This document shows, piece after piece, positions 10,310 to 22,485 of a DNA stretch of 64,000 nucleotides. A program made the position numbers and the translations under genes. The notes under the pieces were generated by a model. It ran no database searches. It saw only the letters and a list, made by a program, of their open reading frames with translations, and was not told the origin of the DNA. The stretch's first letter is position 1. Each line of letters starts with the position of its first letter. This DNA comes from Gonatopus flavifemur (lineage: Eukaryota; Arthropoda; Insecta; Hymenoptera; Dryinidae): contig JAFFJZ010000030.1 in the NCBI GenBank assembly GCA_018340375.1, forward strand, positions 310,001 through 374,000, read 5' to 3'.

Positions 10310-13300
10310 ACATGAATGTAATAGCACACATTATGATATGTCTGATATTATGGTACGAAACTTTCGATTCATTAGGATGTTTCTTTTAATACGTGAAGTG
10401 CTCGCACCCTATCCAACCAATAAATTTAGTACGTTATCAAAAAATCTTCAATGTGTACATTGAATTTGCAATGCGTGTGGGTGTACGTGCACGCACGCGA
10501 TCTTCGACAACATGATATAACGTATTATGATTGTGAGGACGAAACAATGTGTTGTTGCTAATTAAAAGTGAATATCGGATCACTCGTTGAGAGATCATAA
10601 TACTCTCATTGTTTTCCTTTTTGCCTTTTTCTCAGATGTTCCCACAAGTTCACGTTTCTTCCTATCGCTGCTGGTAACCGATCATCGCGATGAGCCTTGA
10701 AAATAGGGAGAAGAGAAATGAAATGAAGAAAGGACAAACATGACAAAGACGTCAATGTGCTTTGTTGCAATTTCCTCTTCTCGTATACAGTGCGAAGTGA
10801 TTAATTTAGGTTAAGCCGGTGTTTTATTTGTGCGACTCGGGTGTGCGTGAATAAACCAAGAGGATATCCAGTGTGCAGAGTATAGCCATGTATTGACAAG
10901 AGACCTCGTTGAATGTCAACGCTTCGCCAGTGATTGGCTCGATTCATTCAATGGTACGTGTGTATACGTTTAAGATTGAGTTTAGCGTTAAGGCCCTAAA
11001 TGGGTCAATTTCTCTTTTCAGATGAATGTGTGTGTGTGTGTTTGTTTTGTCAAAGATTCAAATACACCTTCAGGCACAATTTTATATACATATTGTAAAA
11101 CGTTCGTTATCAACATTGAAGTAAGTCATCATTATAGTGGAACTTCATGATTGAAGTTTGTATTTTTTTTTCTTTTAATTCGTGTGATGAAGTTTAATCG
11201 AATATCCGTTTGTTTTGCATTCTGCGAAACAGTTCGGAATACTGATGAAACTATGAAAATCCATGAAAAAAGTCTGTTGTGATGTATGGGAAGATTCATG
11301 CAAATACCAGATGACAGTTTTTCATTAGTACAGAAAAGTTCTGTAAACATTTCATTCTTCTGGTACGTGAATATCCCAAAATCATACTAAATGATCGAAT
11401 GATACATTTATAACCTGGATGCAGTTATTGTTAATAAAGCGGAAGAAATTTTCATTTGAATATTCATTGAAACCTAATGCTTCCTCAGGAATTGATTTTC
11501 CTTGTTTGAAGAAGTTCTGTATCGTTAATTGGTAACCTAGATTTGATAAAGGAACAAGTTTCTGAATTCTTAGAATGAAATCGATATATTCAGGAACTAC
11601 ATTTTTCATGATTCAGAATAATATTTCCCCATTTTATAGAGTATCTTCCAATTCAACGAATATTATCAATTTCAGAATAATTCGTAAATTACATGACAGT
11701 CGTGTAGATGCATAGAAGATGAATTTCAAAACTTAATTTCCCGAACGTGAAATATGTGCATATAGATGTCTTCTAGAAAGGAAATTTTTCATTTCAGAAG
11801 TAGAAAAATAATCGATCACGCGGAATGATATTCATTACGGAAAAATATCAAGGTAAGTTGAAAATTTAGGACGTTTCTACGAAATTTTGAATGAAAACTT
11901 TTATTACTTGTTGCAATTGTGCACAATCAATGTGTGTAAAATTCGAAAATGTCATAAGGGGAGTGTTCAAAATGAACGTAATTGAACATTGAGGTACCTG
12001 AGTTAATGAGTAAACATAGAATCGTTTCAATGGTTTCTTCCTTCGACTATGATTCTACCTGCCCCCCTTCAACATTGAGAGGAATTGTATTTTCAAATTA
12101 TTCATGCAAATATGGTTTGGATTAAACGTCAAATATGTTTACATTGTTTGTTGCAACTTCAAATTTGCTCAAGCAATTCCACAATAACGCCATATCAATT
12201 GACAATGAATCAACATGAATCTGTCATTCAATGAAAAAGATGATAAAGAAATGGATAATATATCATTCTATACAAGTTTTATTTAATTTGTATATAATAA
12301 ATATATATAATTTATATAGAATCAATTTTTAGTACTAAGCAAAAGAGCTTAATCATATTTGGCCGTCCCTAGGTCCCAATTCTATGCAAGGAAAAATAGA
12401 TTTTTTCCATTTTACCATTAATCCAAAAAATTAATCTACTTGCTGTCTGTACAATTGAAGGGTTCTTGACGTTGATGAAGTGTAAACCGAGAAAAATAGG
12501 TTATCAAAGTCTTCTAGTATATAAATCGAGGATGCATTGTTAAAATTAACATTTATTACCGAAGTAAATGAATTACTGAATTCACTTGTGAGAAAGTGAT
12601 ACAGTGGAATCCCGATTATCGGAACGCTTTGTTAACAGAACATTCTCTTATCGTAGCATTCTGCTATCTCAACAATATCCTTTGTGGCCGAGTGATGTAC
12701 ACAATATTCACAATTTACAGTTATGCACTCCATATAGAACGATCATATCAAATTATGAAATATCTGTTCTAAAGTCTCCGGAGCGTGAACACGTAGTTTT
12801 ATCGATTGGAATCGAAATCGTAATAAATACTATGGTGCTTTTAGTTTCGTATTTAATCGTCATTTTTTAAACTTACTGAAACTTTTTTTTCATTTTTCTT
12901 TCGTTTCAACTTAAATCGTTAAATTAAACTTGGATGGATCCTAAATACAAAAAAAAAATACACGTAAAAGAAGTGAAAAAATAGAGTTTGCAACTACACG
13001 AACATTAAATACTGATTATTTCATTTATTCTTGATGGGCAAATACCCTTTTGATTACAATTGAATTAACATGGAGCAATGAAGAACAAGATAAATCATTT
13101 ATATATGGTAAAGCGACAGCGACAGTTACAATGTTAACTTACAATTGAAGTAGTACATCATAGAGAAGAAAAAATATTATGATATAAATCACGTCAGAAA
13201 AAAATAGATCTCAAACATGAATTCCTAAAGAGAAGAGGAAGAGAATTCAACAAAGTTAAAATAAGAATTTGCCATCTCGCAAATGCAATTGATAGGATCG

Positions 13301-13417
13301 GTATGACGATACCTGGGTTTGAAAAATACAATGTTGAATAGCTTAACATTTCTTAACTGTTTAGTAGGTATATTAAGTCTGATTAGACTAGTCTAACCCT
13401 GATTTTTAATATACCCA
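10310..13417. other. Unassigned region with a possible promoter/first exon
   Basis: 10440-10960 is less AT-rich and has more CpG than its surroundings, and it is not repetitive. A strong donor-like site ATG|GTACGTG lies at 10953/10954, so 10790-10953 could be a leader exon on the plus strand. This is weak evidence. A short TG repeat is at 11027-11045. I see no gene in the rest. Confidence 0.25.
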
Positions 13418-13624
13418 TTAACCCTAGAACAGGCACGTGAAAAACACAGGAAATTTCAAATGGCTGTAACTCATTTGAAACTAAACGGATTTCAACTCAC
13501 TGTGGGCGGTTTTTGTTCGTCAGGATGTATACTTTCAAAATATTTGGGTGACAAACTACAGAGATAAAGAGAGGCTCAGATGTTGGGGTAGAAAAAAATG
13601 TCCACATGCCCGTTCTAGGGTTAA
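13418..13624. mobile_element. piggyBac-type MITE, 199 bp with TTAA duplications
   Basis: The element spans 13422-13620. TTAA sits on both sides (13418-13421 and 13621-13624). Ends are CCCTAGAACAGGCACGTG and CATGCCCGTTCTAGGG, near-perfect inverted repeats. It has no coding capacity. The insertion site and termini are diagnostic of piggyBac. Confidence 0.88.
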
Positions 13625-15654
13625 GAATCCTATGCAAGAAAGCCAGCTCATTGCTTCTTTTTTTGACAATTATATGCATAGATATTGGGAAACGCAAAAT
13701 TCTTGTATAATAATGGGAAAGAGGGTTCTCAGATTGGTCAATTTGATAAGAATTTTTGTTGAACTATTTTCCAAAGCAATGGAATCCTTTTCAAAATGAA
13801 AAAATTATATATGCGAAACATACTCGAGATGCGGCCTCATCAAAGTAGAGTAAAGGGTACGAAGAGAAGTGGGATCATGAAAGTTCTTAGTCAACCTTTT
13901 AAGAACCCCTAATACTTCCATCGCGGTACCAATAAAAATCTAGTAGTGTTTAGAGAAATTGGAACCAGAAATTATACCAAACTCGTAGATCACGTGTAGT
14001 ATTGATGGGAGATGGAATAGAATTTAAGAAATTGACCTCTTTTACCTCTAAAAAACCTTATCACGTGACACTTAGATATATTAAGTAACATGTTATTAGT
14101 TTTACATCAAGTTTCAAGTCTATAGAGGTCAGATTAGAAAAGGCGAAAATCGAAAACATTGGTTATTTGCATAAAAATCCAATAGATAAATTCCAATTTG
14201 ATAACTAGCGATAAGAATCGGTTATTTCGTACTACGTTGGAAAAATTAACTTTGAAAAATAATTTTTTTTCCATCACGTTTCGCCTTCTTTGTCCCTGTT
14301 TTGAAAATGAAGTCCTCGGACCCCGAAACGTTGATTAAATTTGAATGAAAGTCAATTCGTTTCGTTGGTATTTTAAAAACAAAGATTGAAAAAGCGAGGT
14401 TTCATTCCCCTTTTGTTCATTTACAGTGGGATTTCTTTGTTTTTCGTTTCGTTATATGTGGCATTTTGTTTCGTTCTGCTCAACTAAGCATAAGATTCTA
14501 TTGCTACTATTCTTTGCATGTGGATACCTCACTCAAATGTAACAGTAGAGGAGGTACACTGTTTCTAAAAAGTACTGGGATTCCGTTCCTCTTCATCTAT
14601 TTGACTCACATATGCATATCGAAATTCTCTTTTCACAGAGGTAGAGTAGTTTCTGTGTTTGATTGTATAGTTGTAAGGATAACGTAGGAGCGGTTGCTTG
14701 AAATCTGTTGGAAAAGCTAACATCGGTGCACAAGAAAAAGGCTAAAACATGATGTAACCCGGTTACGAGTACAATTCGCGTACGTAATTCGTTCCCTGAA
14801 TTGAATGTTAAAAAAAATATCGTGCAAATTTCAATTTCGATTGACAGCTAATATCTACTTGGTGGAAAAATGTGGTTCTGAAAATGAAGACAAAAAAAAT
14901 TCATAGTTACTTTGTGAAATTTCTTCTACCTTTTCCGTGTTCGTTCATTTGCACGTGGTCAATACTTGTTTCGCTCTCCCTGAAGATTTATAAAAGCTGA
15001 AACTTCGAACTAGTCTTTCCATTCCTCGTTAAACCTCAACATTCCACTTTGGAACTCGTAAACTTTACTCACCTTAATTAATAAGGACGTTGAGAGCAAT
15101 TGTTTGTATTCTCTTTAAAAGATTGTATTTGTACACCTAGAAAGATAGTTGTTTGATTTCGATGAATAGCTATCGGGAACATTCAACATACACGGATTTG
15201 GTTAATTCTGTTGATTTTGAGTAAAATTTAACCACGTGTATTTTGAATAGTGGTCTGAAAAGTTCTCAATATTATTGTATTTTGATGAAAACGTATTTCA
15301 GTGAGATTCAGAGAATGGTAATAAAGAGTATGCTGTATAATATAGTCTTCTTATGCAGTCGATGGAATTGTAAGAAAAAGATGGATACACATGTTAGAGT
15401 TGCTGACCTATATGTCAGCCATTAACTTAAGTCAGGCTATTCTTCTAGATACATACATATGTACGAGGGGAAATAAACCTTTATATGAAAATGCATCCTC
15501 ATCTTGAAATTCATGTAATCTTGGAAGCATTTTTTTCTCAATAATAATCCTCCTCAAGTAGATTGGAAGATCAATATCCATTTATTCACTATTTTCAATT
15601 GTATAAAGATTCGGAATTTGTTCATGTGATTTGTTGTTTGATTTATAAAATTAT
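13625..15654. other. No gene recognised
   Basis: AT-rich. A TATAAAA-like motif lies near 14990, but without a supported transcript or coding region I do not call a promoter. Confidence 0.4.
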
Positions 15655-15865
15655 GTTGTTGAAGTTTGAATCGTTCATAAAAACGAAACGAAAATTCAAA
15701 CTCATAAAATCTGATGCACTATTGTTATTTATCTTCTCGAATCGAGTACTTGGAATTGGATAAAGTGTTTAAAAGATATTCTGCAAGATTTTGAGTGCTT
15801 AACAACTTAGCATTTTGTTTTTCAATTACTAATTCGTTTCAATAAGCGATTCAAACTTCAACAAC
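15655..15865. mobile_element. MITE, third copy of the U2-arm element
   Basis: Ends GTTGTTGAAGTTTGAATCGT and ACGATTCAAACTTCAACAAC-like (CGATTCAAACTTCAACAAC here). About 211 bp, same internal layout as 3975-4196. Being outside the U2 duplication, it shows the element is dispersed. Confidence 0.7.
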
Positions 15866-17633
15866 ATATAAAATTCCACTTTGGAAGCTCTAAAAAGTGA
15901 TCTGATAGTTCTATTTTTTCAACGTACGTGTACAAACATACCATTCGAATTGAAATTCTCTCTTTGTCGGTTGACGATTACACTCTCATCGATTTCAATT
16001 TGAATAATGAGAGAAAATTTGAAATTTTATATAAGTCTCAATCATATACTTGAAATTCTTCTATTTCTCGGAGAGGAAAAATTTACGTACCATAAATCCA
16101 CAGCTCTCGAAGCGCTCCCTAAAAGCCTTTCGCAATTTATAGACGTGTCTCTCGAATTTGTGACATTTCCCTATCCTTTCTTCAAACCTTTCTCAAATGG
16201 ATAACGAAGATAGACAGATGAATAATCCCTTGTTTATCATAAAACTGTTGAGTGAAGCTGCTTCATAGACTATTTGCCTCTGTGAAAAGATTGTTTTTGA
16301 TCCTTTTTCCTTTCATTCGTTCTTTACAATGAAAGTACATGAACTTGCGGCATAAAAATTGGACATAACAATATTCGTATCAAAATTCAAGAATTTCGAT
16401 ATGCGTCTTTCATTAATAGGTGGTCCGAGAATCATTCCATGCGGAAAAACGATTTTCCAGGTTGTGATGATTGATCACTGGAGTATGAAATTGATATCAC
16501 TTGATAAATTAATACAGTGTAACAACGGTGTTTTCGTGGATTTATGTCATTCAACATTTCAAATTTTAGAAGCTCACACTGATTTCAAGGATACTAGAAT
16601 GAGTGAACGAATAAATGAACGTACACAGTTGAAAATTTTGTGTAAATGTGTTAAAAAATCCGTGTGTCATGAATTTTCTGTTAAATGTTCAACACAAATA
16701 CGTGTAACTTCTACAGACAGTGCTTGTGTAATCAGGTCTCAACTGATTTATAATGTGAAATCATTCAAACAAGTGAAAAAAATTGTCAAAATGACACAAA
16801 TCTTATTCAACTCAAGATTGAACATGAAAATTGTGTTATTCTCAACTACCAGTGGTGGGAGCTATTTTTTTTATGGAACTTCTATGTACGTGCAACTTTG
16901 GTAATCGTCGGAAGAACTATTCATTCATTTTGGTTTTAGCTTTCATTCTAATGGGAATTCGTTTTTTAGATATGTAAATTTGAAGATAGAGTGCGAGTTG
17001 ATATACGCAAAGAAAGTACACTCAACCAAAGGACCGGCAGTGGCTTGAGTGATACAGCTTCAACATTCGGTCCCGACGATCCATGTTCAATGCTCATTGA
17101 AGTACTATGTTTTTTAATTTATTCTTATGCATTGTTTCAACACGAAAAAAGTGTGATTTTCACATTTGATTGATGTGAAAAAATCCATAAATTACACTTG
17201 TGAACTGTTGATTCACTTCTTATTTTGGATTTCATTTGACAGTACTTATGTGTTGAATTTACACGATCGGAAATTCCAATCAAAATTTTATCAACATCCT
17301 TTTGTGTTATATTATTTACATCAAGCTTGAGTTACTAGCTAACACAAACACATTATGTGATATCGACACAAAAATATGTGTGGATCGTTTGGGACATGTG
17401 AAATGTGTTGAATTCAACAGAAAATTTCCAACTGTGCTCCATCTTTCAAAATGCGAAAGGATAATGCGATAATTCATTACGGTTTCAAAGGTATGGATGC
17501 ATATGTGTGTAAGGTGACAGTCGGGTGAAGTGGGCATTGTCATCGGAAAATTAGGTGCGTATTGGTACGTATTTTCGGTATTTCATCATAGATAAAGGGA
17601 TAAAATATAAGTTTCACTGAGAATTATTTAAGT
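15866..17633. other. Unassigned region with fragments of TTTTGTGT-type repeats
   Basis: 16630-16720 and 17180-17430 carry motifs (AAATTTTGTGT, TGTGTGGATCGTTTGGGAC) like those inside the MITE at 26486-26698. A 181-codon open frame is discussed under rejected items. Confidence 0.35.
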
Positions 17634-18437
17634 GGGGCATTCCATGCCAAATGTACCTATCGAATCACTTGACCTCTTTGGTCTTTTTCAAATTTTTATG
17701 TGGTGCAGTACCCACTGCAAGGAATCTTACGGTAAATTTTTAGACTCTGATCTCTATCCCATCCAGGAGATATGAGCTTTTCCAATGATTTTTTTTTTAA
17801 ATTCTTGTTTTTGAATGCAGTTTACGATGAAAAATTCAAAAACACTACCATGAATGTTGTTGACAGGCGTTTTTCATTTTTTTCATTTGAATCTCATTTT
17901 TGAAGCTTCGATCCATTTTTTGTAAATTTTTGTAATTTTTTTTAATAAAAACTACCATAAGGTCTACGAATTTTGATCCCAATCCGGTGATGTGTAAATT
18001 ATTGGGTATATGTCAATTGAATTGTAAAAGAAAAGAATTTTTTTCTATACATGAAAATTTACTTTCAATTGAAAAATTTGTTCTGTATGTGTCTCTCAAC
18101 ATTATAGAAATCCAAATTAGTCTATTATCTGTTCAATATTGAGCAGAAAATAGGAGAATTCAATCTGTACCCGAGTAAGTGCAGAAAGAATTAATAACAA
18201 GAACAATGAATAATTTCCTTTCTTATTCAAATATTTCAAATCTTGTACTGCTTCCTGAACTTGAACACTCTTGTTTTTAACAATCAATCTTCAAGTCATT
18301 CTTCTCCTGTTTCGATATTGTGAACTCCCAACGTGGAATGAATATTTCGATACTTGTGTGTTTCTCGACTTGATTTTCTTAACAGAACTGATAATTGTCA
18401 CTTCTGTCGAAGTGTTTGAAAAACCATCTTGCCCTCG

Positions 18438-18460
18438 CACATCATCATCATCATCATGAA
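18438..18460 (-). repeat. (ATG)n tail at the LINE 3' end
   Basis: CATCATCATCATCATCATG on the plus strand is the trinucleotide tail just after the LINE stop codon (read on the minus strand). Such short microsatellite tails are usual for RTE-type LINEs. Confidence 0.6.
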
Positions 18461-19245
18461 GCAAGTAATGTCTTATAGAGTCCAGCGGATAATAGACAGG
18501 GTTGGAGGATTTCATCAAACCAGTCATATATGACTGCTATATCCGCTAGACGCTTAATTTCTACATATCTACGACAACCCTTATCTTGTATAATTTGCTT
18601 CATATAACTTGATCTAGGTCTACCTTTTCGAGTTTTACCATTCATTTTCCCTTCCAATATTGTTTTCAATAAGCTATTATGCCTTAATGTGTGTCCTATC
18701 AGATTACTTCTGCTTTTCACGACATGTCTCAAAAGACTTCGTTTTTCATTTACCTTCTCAAGTACTTCTTCATTTTTCACTTTCTCTATTCACTTCACTC
18801 TAAGCATCCTTTTATAAAACCACATTTCAAAAGCTCCGAGTCTTCGTTCGTCCGTTTTTCCAATTGTCCAAGTTTCACAACCATATAATGCTGTGCTCCA
18901 AACATAACTCTTCAAGAATTTCTTCTTTACTGCTAAGCCAATATTCTTCGAGCATAGTAACTGTTTCTTTTGGTGGAAAGTCTGTTTTCCTTGTGCTATT
19001 CTTGCTCTTATATCTCTTTCGCTTTTGCCGTTTTCTGTAATTATGCTTCCTAAATATTTAAATTCTTTGACTTGCTGAATTGTCTCTGCATCTATTTTGA
19101 TTTTCGTTCTTCTTGATGTTTTCGCTGTTGTACAAATCATGAATTTTGTTTTGTCCTTATTTATATTTATACAATAGTTCTCTAGTAATATTGTTTTCAT
19201 AGTGTTGAGAATATTTTCTAACTCAGTTCCCCGTGCGTTCCACGA
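18454..19245 (-). pseudogene. RTE-like LINE, C-terminal part of the reverse transcriptase ORF
   Basis: Reverse-transcriptase polyprotein of a non-LTR retrotransposon, which copies its RNA into the genome. Seen in order: INKDKTKFMIC (thumb-side RT motif), EFKYLGSIITENGKSERDI, YGCETWTI, FEMWFYKRMLRV, then LIGHTLRHNSLLKTILEGK and KGRPRSSYMKQI, the typical tail of these insect ORFs. A single in-frame TGA (18790-18792) stands where W is expected (LRVK-*-IEKV); the same frame continues beyond it. The catalytic RT core (FADD-type) and the endonuclease are absent: 5'-truncated at about 19225-19245, as is normal for LINE insertions. Residues upstream of the RT match are not LINE. Confidence 0.88.
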
Positions 19246-19630
19246 AAAAAACTCGTGTTTGTGCGTTATGGCTACTCGTGGAAAATTCAATTCCTGCTGC
19301 AATCCATTCAATTTGGAAAATCATACAGTAACAAAAAGTTTGAAAGTAAATTTTTATGTACAGAAAAAAATTCTTTTCTTTTACAATTAAATTGACATAC
19401 ATCAAATAATTTACCCATGTCCGGATTGGGATCAAAATTCGTAGACCTTATGGTAGTTTTTATAAAAAAAATTTGCAAAAGGTTTTGCAAAAAAATTGAT
19501 CGGTACACTCAGCTTCAAAAATGAGATTCGAATGAACAAAATGAAAAACGCCTGTCAACAACGTTCATGCACGGAAAAAATTTCCTGTTGTTGCGACTCA
19601 ATAGTAAATTGAACCTTTGAATCGCACCTC

Positions 19631-20218
19631 ATGACTCATTACGATCAACTTATGCTTCAAAATGGACCTTTAGTTCACTTTTGGTGCATGAGATGTGAGT
19701 CAAAAAATAAAAATATAAGAATGCCTGCAGTGCCGACATCTTCTACCAAAAATTCATTAGTCACTATAGCTATTCGAGACCAATTCAAAATGATTTATGC
19801 ATCGATTTCCAAAAACTTTGGAAATAATAATATTATCAAAGAAAAATGCTAACAATGTGACGAAGACAAAATGAAATACTTCCCTAATACTAAAATATCC
19901 GATGTCCAAGCTTTGAAATACATCGACTATAATAGATATAGATATCAATCAGATACTGTAGTAGTAGTAGATATTGATGAAAATGAAGGACCTCAATTTG
20001 GAAGGATTTATAAAATTTACAATGTAGCAAATGATGTTTACTTTGTTTTGAATTATATATCTACCGTGGCATTTGATCAACATTACCATGCGTGGAATGT
20101 TCGAATTGATAGTAATCGTAATTATATGAAAAAACAAAACCTGTTACCTCATATTGGGCCTTGTCTCCTTGTGAGAAAAAAAGGATTAGATGACATTGCA
20201 ACAAGACATTTACTGTAA
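19631..20218 (+). pseudogene. C-terminal part of a probable transposase (CACGG group)
   Basis: One reading frame interrupted by a single TAA (19850-19852), open again to TAA at 20218. The first part reads NGPLVHFWCMRCESKNKNIR, then TSSTKNSLVTIAIRDQ. The second reads SDVQALKYIDYNRYRYQSD, VVVDIDENEGPQFGRIYKIY and AFDQHYHAWNVR, ending ATRHLL. I recall both blocks from a large family of uncharacterised arthropod transposon proteins with the pattern GPLVHFWSMRFE.K and FG.I..I. The E after the FW block resembles the last acidic residue of CACTA/EnSpm-type transposases (GPL...FE), but that assignment is inference. The N-terminal half, including other catalytic residues, is missing. Confidence 0.6.
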
Positions 20219-20244
20219 TTCAATATTAGAACATTTGAGAGTTT

Positions 20245-20250
20245 AATAAA
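20245..20250 (+). terminator. Poly(A) signal of the CACGG-element gene
   Basis: AATAAA 27 nt after the stop codon at 20218, inside the element. Confidence 0.5.
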
Positions 20251-20726
20251 GTCATAAAAAAAGTAAATAAGAGCTTTGTATTTTATGCATTTCATATTTT
20301 ATTCATTTCATAAAGCCTATTTATCCCATAATGAAGGATTTTGTAACATTGCCGCAGCTACAAAATTACTCCTGTTTCTGTAACAGGACTTTTTCCTGTT
20401 GCTGCAACATGGCTACCTCCTGTTGCAGCAACAGTAAATTTTTTTCCGTGTGGTGGTGTTTTCGAATTTTTTATCGTAAACAGCATTCGAAAACAAAAAT
20501 TTCAAAAAAAACATCATTGGAAAAGATCAATTTTTCGCGAAGTTATGAGCATTTGAAGAAAAAAGGTCTCTTCTTATGAAAATCTCGTATCTCCTGAATG
20601 GGGTAGAGATCAGAGTCTAAAAATTTACCGTGAGGTTCCTTTCAGTGGGTACTGTACCACATAAAAATTTGAAAAAGCTCAAAGAGGTCAAGTGCTTCGA
20701 CAGGTGAATTTGGCATGGAATGCCCC

Positions 20727-21498
20727 AGGTGTACGCTCATGTGACACTTGATAACCGATTAGGAGATCAACAAATTTTTCAGTTTCAATCAGACAAAGTT
20801 TGAAATGCTTGGAATAGTATATTTGTTAGTTATAAGCTCAAAATGAATTAATATCGTTATTTGAATTCCAATTTATATATGTTTTCAACAACTTTGGTGC
20901 ATTCCCCACTTTACCCGCACTTTTCGGGTTCCGAAGAATTATTAAACTTGAGATTCGTGTACGCTCGTGTATCTCAAAATTAAGTTGAATTCTTGCTCTT
21001 CAAGACTTCACAAATTTCAACTTTTATACCTTGTATGGAATCAAATGCAAACTTATTGCCATTACACCTGAATTTCCCCTATACAGCAACTGGGAAATCC
21101 CAATCATTGGATAGAAAATCAATATCCAGTACATTTGTGTAGAATTTTCCATAAATTTATCTGAGAATTCTAAATTTTATGGGATATTTCCCAACATTTC
21201 ACAGTAAATTTCCGTATAAGTATGGAAAATTCCTAATCAACGGGGCCAACAAAATCCTACCAGATTTCGCTGATTCATCAATTCCTATCAAGACGAGAAT
21301 TTGAGATTGGGTGCCTTTATAAGAATCAACTACACTGTAAAAAGAAAGTTTTAATCTGTTTGCATTTTGAATTAACACAGTACTTTTCCCATTGTGTCGG
21401 CAATTGTTTTTTTTACTTATGTGACGGAATCGCTTTTTTCTACTTATATGTATAATTTTAATTTTTATATAAGTCTGATAAACAACTGATGAAACATA
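20727..21498. other. No gene recognised
   Basis: AT-rich with a CACTGTAAAAAG-like motif near 21333, perhaps a solitary MITE end. Nothing else supported. Confidence 0.4.
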
Positions 21499-22398
21499 CA
21501 GTAAGACCTCTCAATAAGAACGCCCGCAATAAGAACGCTTCCCCGCTTTCCGCTCGTGGGCCATCCCCCACTCCAATTACCGGTTCTGAGCTTAAATTAC
21601 ATTTGTGGGTGACCTCTCAATAAGAACGTTCAGTCTTAGAGAGTTGAACAGTCAAAATTTAAATAAAAGCTTAGTATTTTCAAGTTATACATAATTGAAT
21701 ACTTCTCTTTTTCCTTCATTTGAATGAAATTCAATATTATTTGAATATTTATAAGACGAAACTCTTTAATTACCCTTGAAAATAATAATAAATATATGAA
21801 TATAAATTTTTGATTGATAATCATGAATATGTATATTTCGGTCTTTTTGAAAATCATTTTAAACTGCGATGAGATGAGACAGAAATTCTTAGAGGATCCC
21901 TCATAGCAAAATGTGTCTCTATGACGTTTTCTGAACGTTCAGTAAACCTCCCCTACTTTTTTTAAACCTTCCGTAAACGTTCCAGTGGTACGTTGTGCTG
22001 TCCGGGATGTATTTAAGTGAAAAAGAATTGTCTTTATTAGGAGTAACAAGGGTGACTTCTGGAGTTAAAACAAAAAATTTGTGACTCTTCAGATCCGTCT
22101 TTCACGAACATATTTAATAATCACACCATTGTTTGATAGTTTTAATAAAAAACTATTTTTGTAATCAATATGTATCGTCAGGTCAGCGCAACAAAGAGTC
22201 TTTTTGCGAGTGAAAGCAAGAAAGTGTTTTCTAATGTTTCAGCGCAAACGTTCTTATTAGGAGGTCGCAACCTAAAAGGTGAGAGAGAGACAAAAACTCA
22301 GTAATTGAGTGCGAATGTAGGGTTGGTAGGGGAACCCTGATTCTTGGAAAAACTCTTCCCCTTGGGGGCTTTTGCGTTCTTATTAAGAGGTCTTACTG
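21499..22398. mobile_element. pogo/Tigger-like non-autonomous element, 900 bp
   Basis: Starts CAGTAAGACCTCTCAATAAG and ends CTTATTAAGAGGTCTTACTG, with TA on both sides. Internal repeats of AATAAGAACG and CCTCTCAATAAGAACG occur near both ends. TA target and CAGT...ACTG ends with ACCTCT are typical of pogo-type elements. No transposase frame was found. Confidence 0.75.
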
Positions 22399-22485
22399 TA
22401 CTTGCTAAATGAATAAAACAAGAAATTAATCTGAATCCAATATTTTTATTATTCTTCATTAATGTATATAATAAATGAAGGGTTA

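Larger units (their letters stand above)
19570..20450 (+). mobile_element. Coding member of the CACGG element group, 881 bp
   Basis: Ends CACGGAAAAAATTTCCTGTT and AGTAAATTTTTTTCCGTG, with TG on each side. Its host, the right foldback arm, matches the left arm across the junction without the insert (left arm near 17850: ACATTCATGGTAGTG in reverse). That confirms the limits and a 2-bp duplication. GTTGCTGCAAC-type palindromes lie near both ends. It carries a broken coding region and a poly(A) signal. Confidence 0.8.
17634..20726. mobile_element. Foldback element, nested (GGGGCATTCCATGCC ends)
   Basis: Ends GGGGCATTCCATGCCAAAT and ATTTGGCATGGAATGCCCC are inverted. The left arm runs to about 18075. 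The right arm is 20726-20451, interrupted, then 19569 to about 19340. Arm blocks include CCATAAGGTCTACGAATTTT and ATGAAAAACGCCTGTCAACA with their complements. Two later insertions lie inside: a LINE fragment (about 18438-19240) and a CACGG element (19570-20450). No coding region of its own was found. Confidence 0.75.

Noticed and set aside
16359..16904. 181-codon open frame on the plus strand
   Set aside because: It opens with TTG, not ATG; the first ATG is near 16401. I recognise no domain, composition is ordinary for this AT-rich DNA, and its second half shares motifs with MITE-type repeats elsewhere in the window.
17634..20726. LTR retrotransposon suggested by long similar flanks
   Set aside because: The flanks are inverted, not direct, so this is a foldback element.
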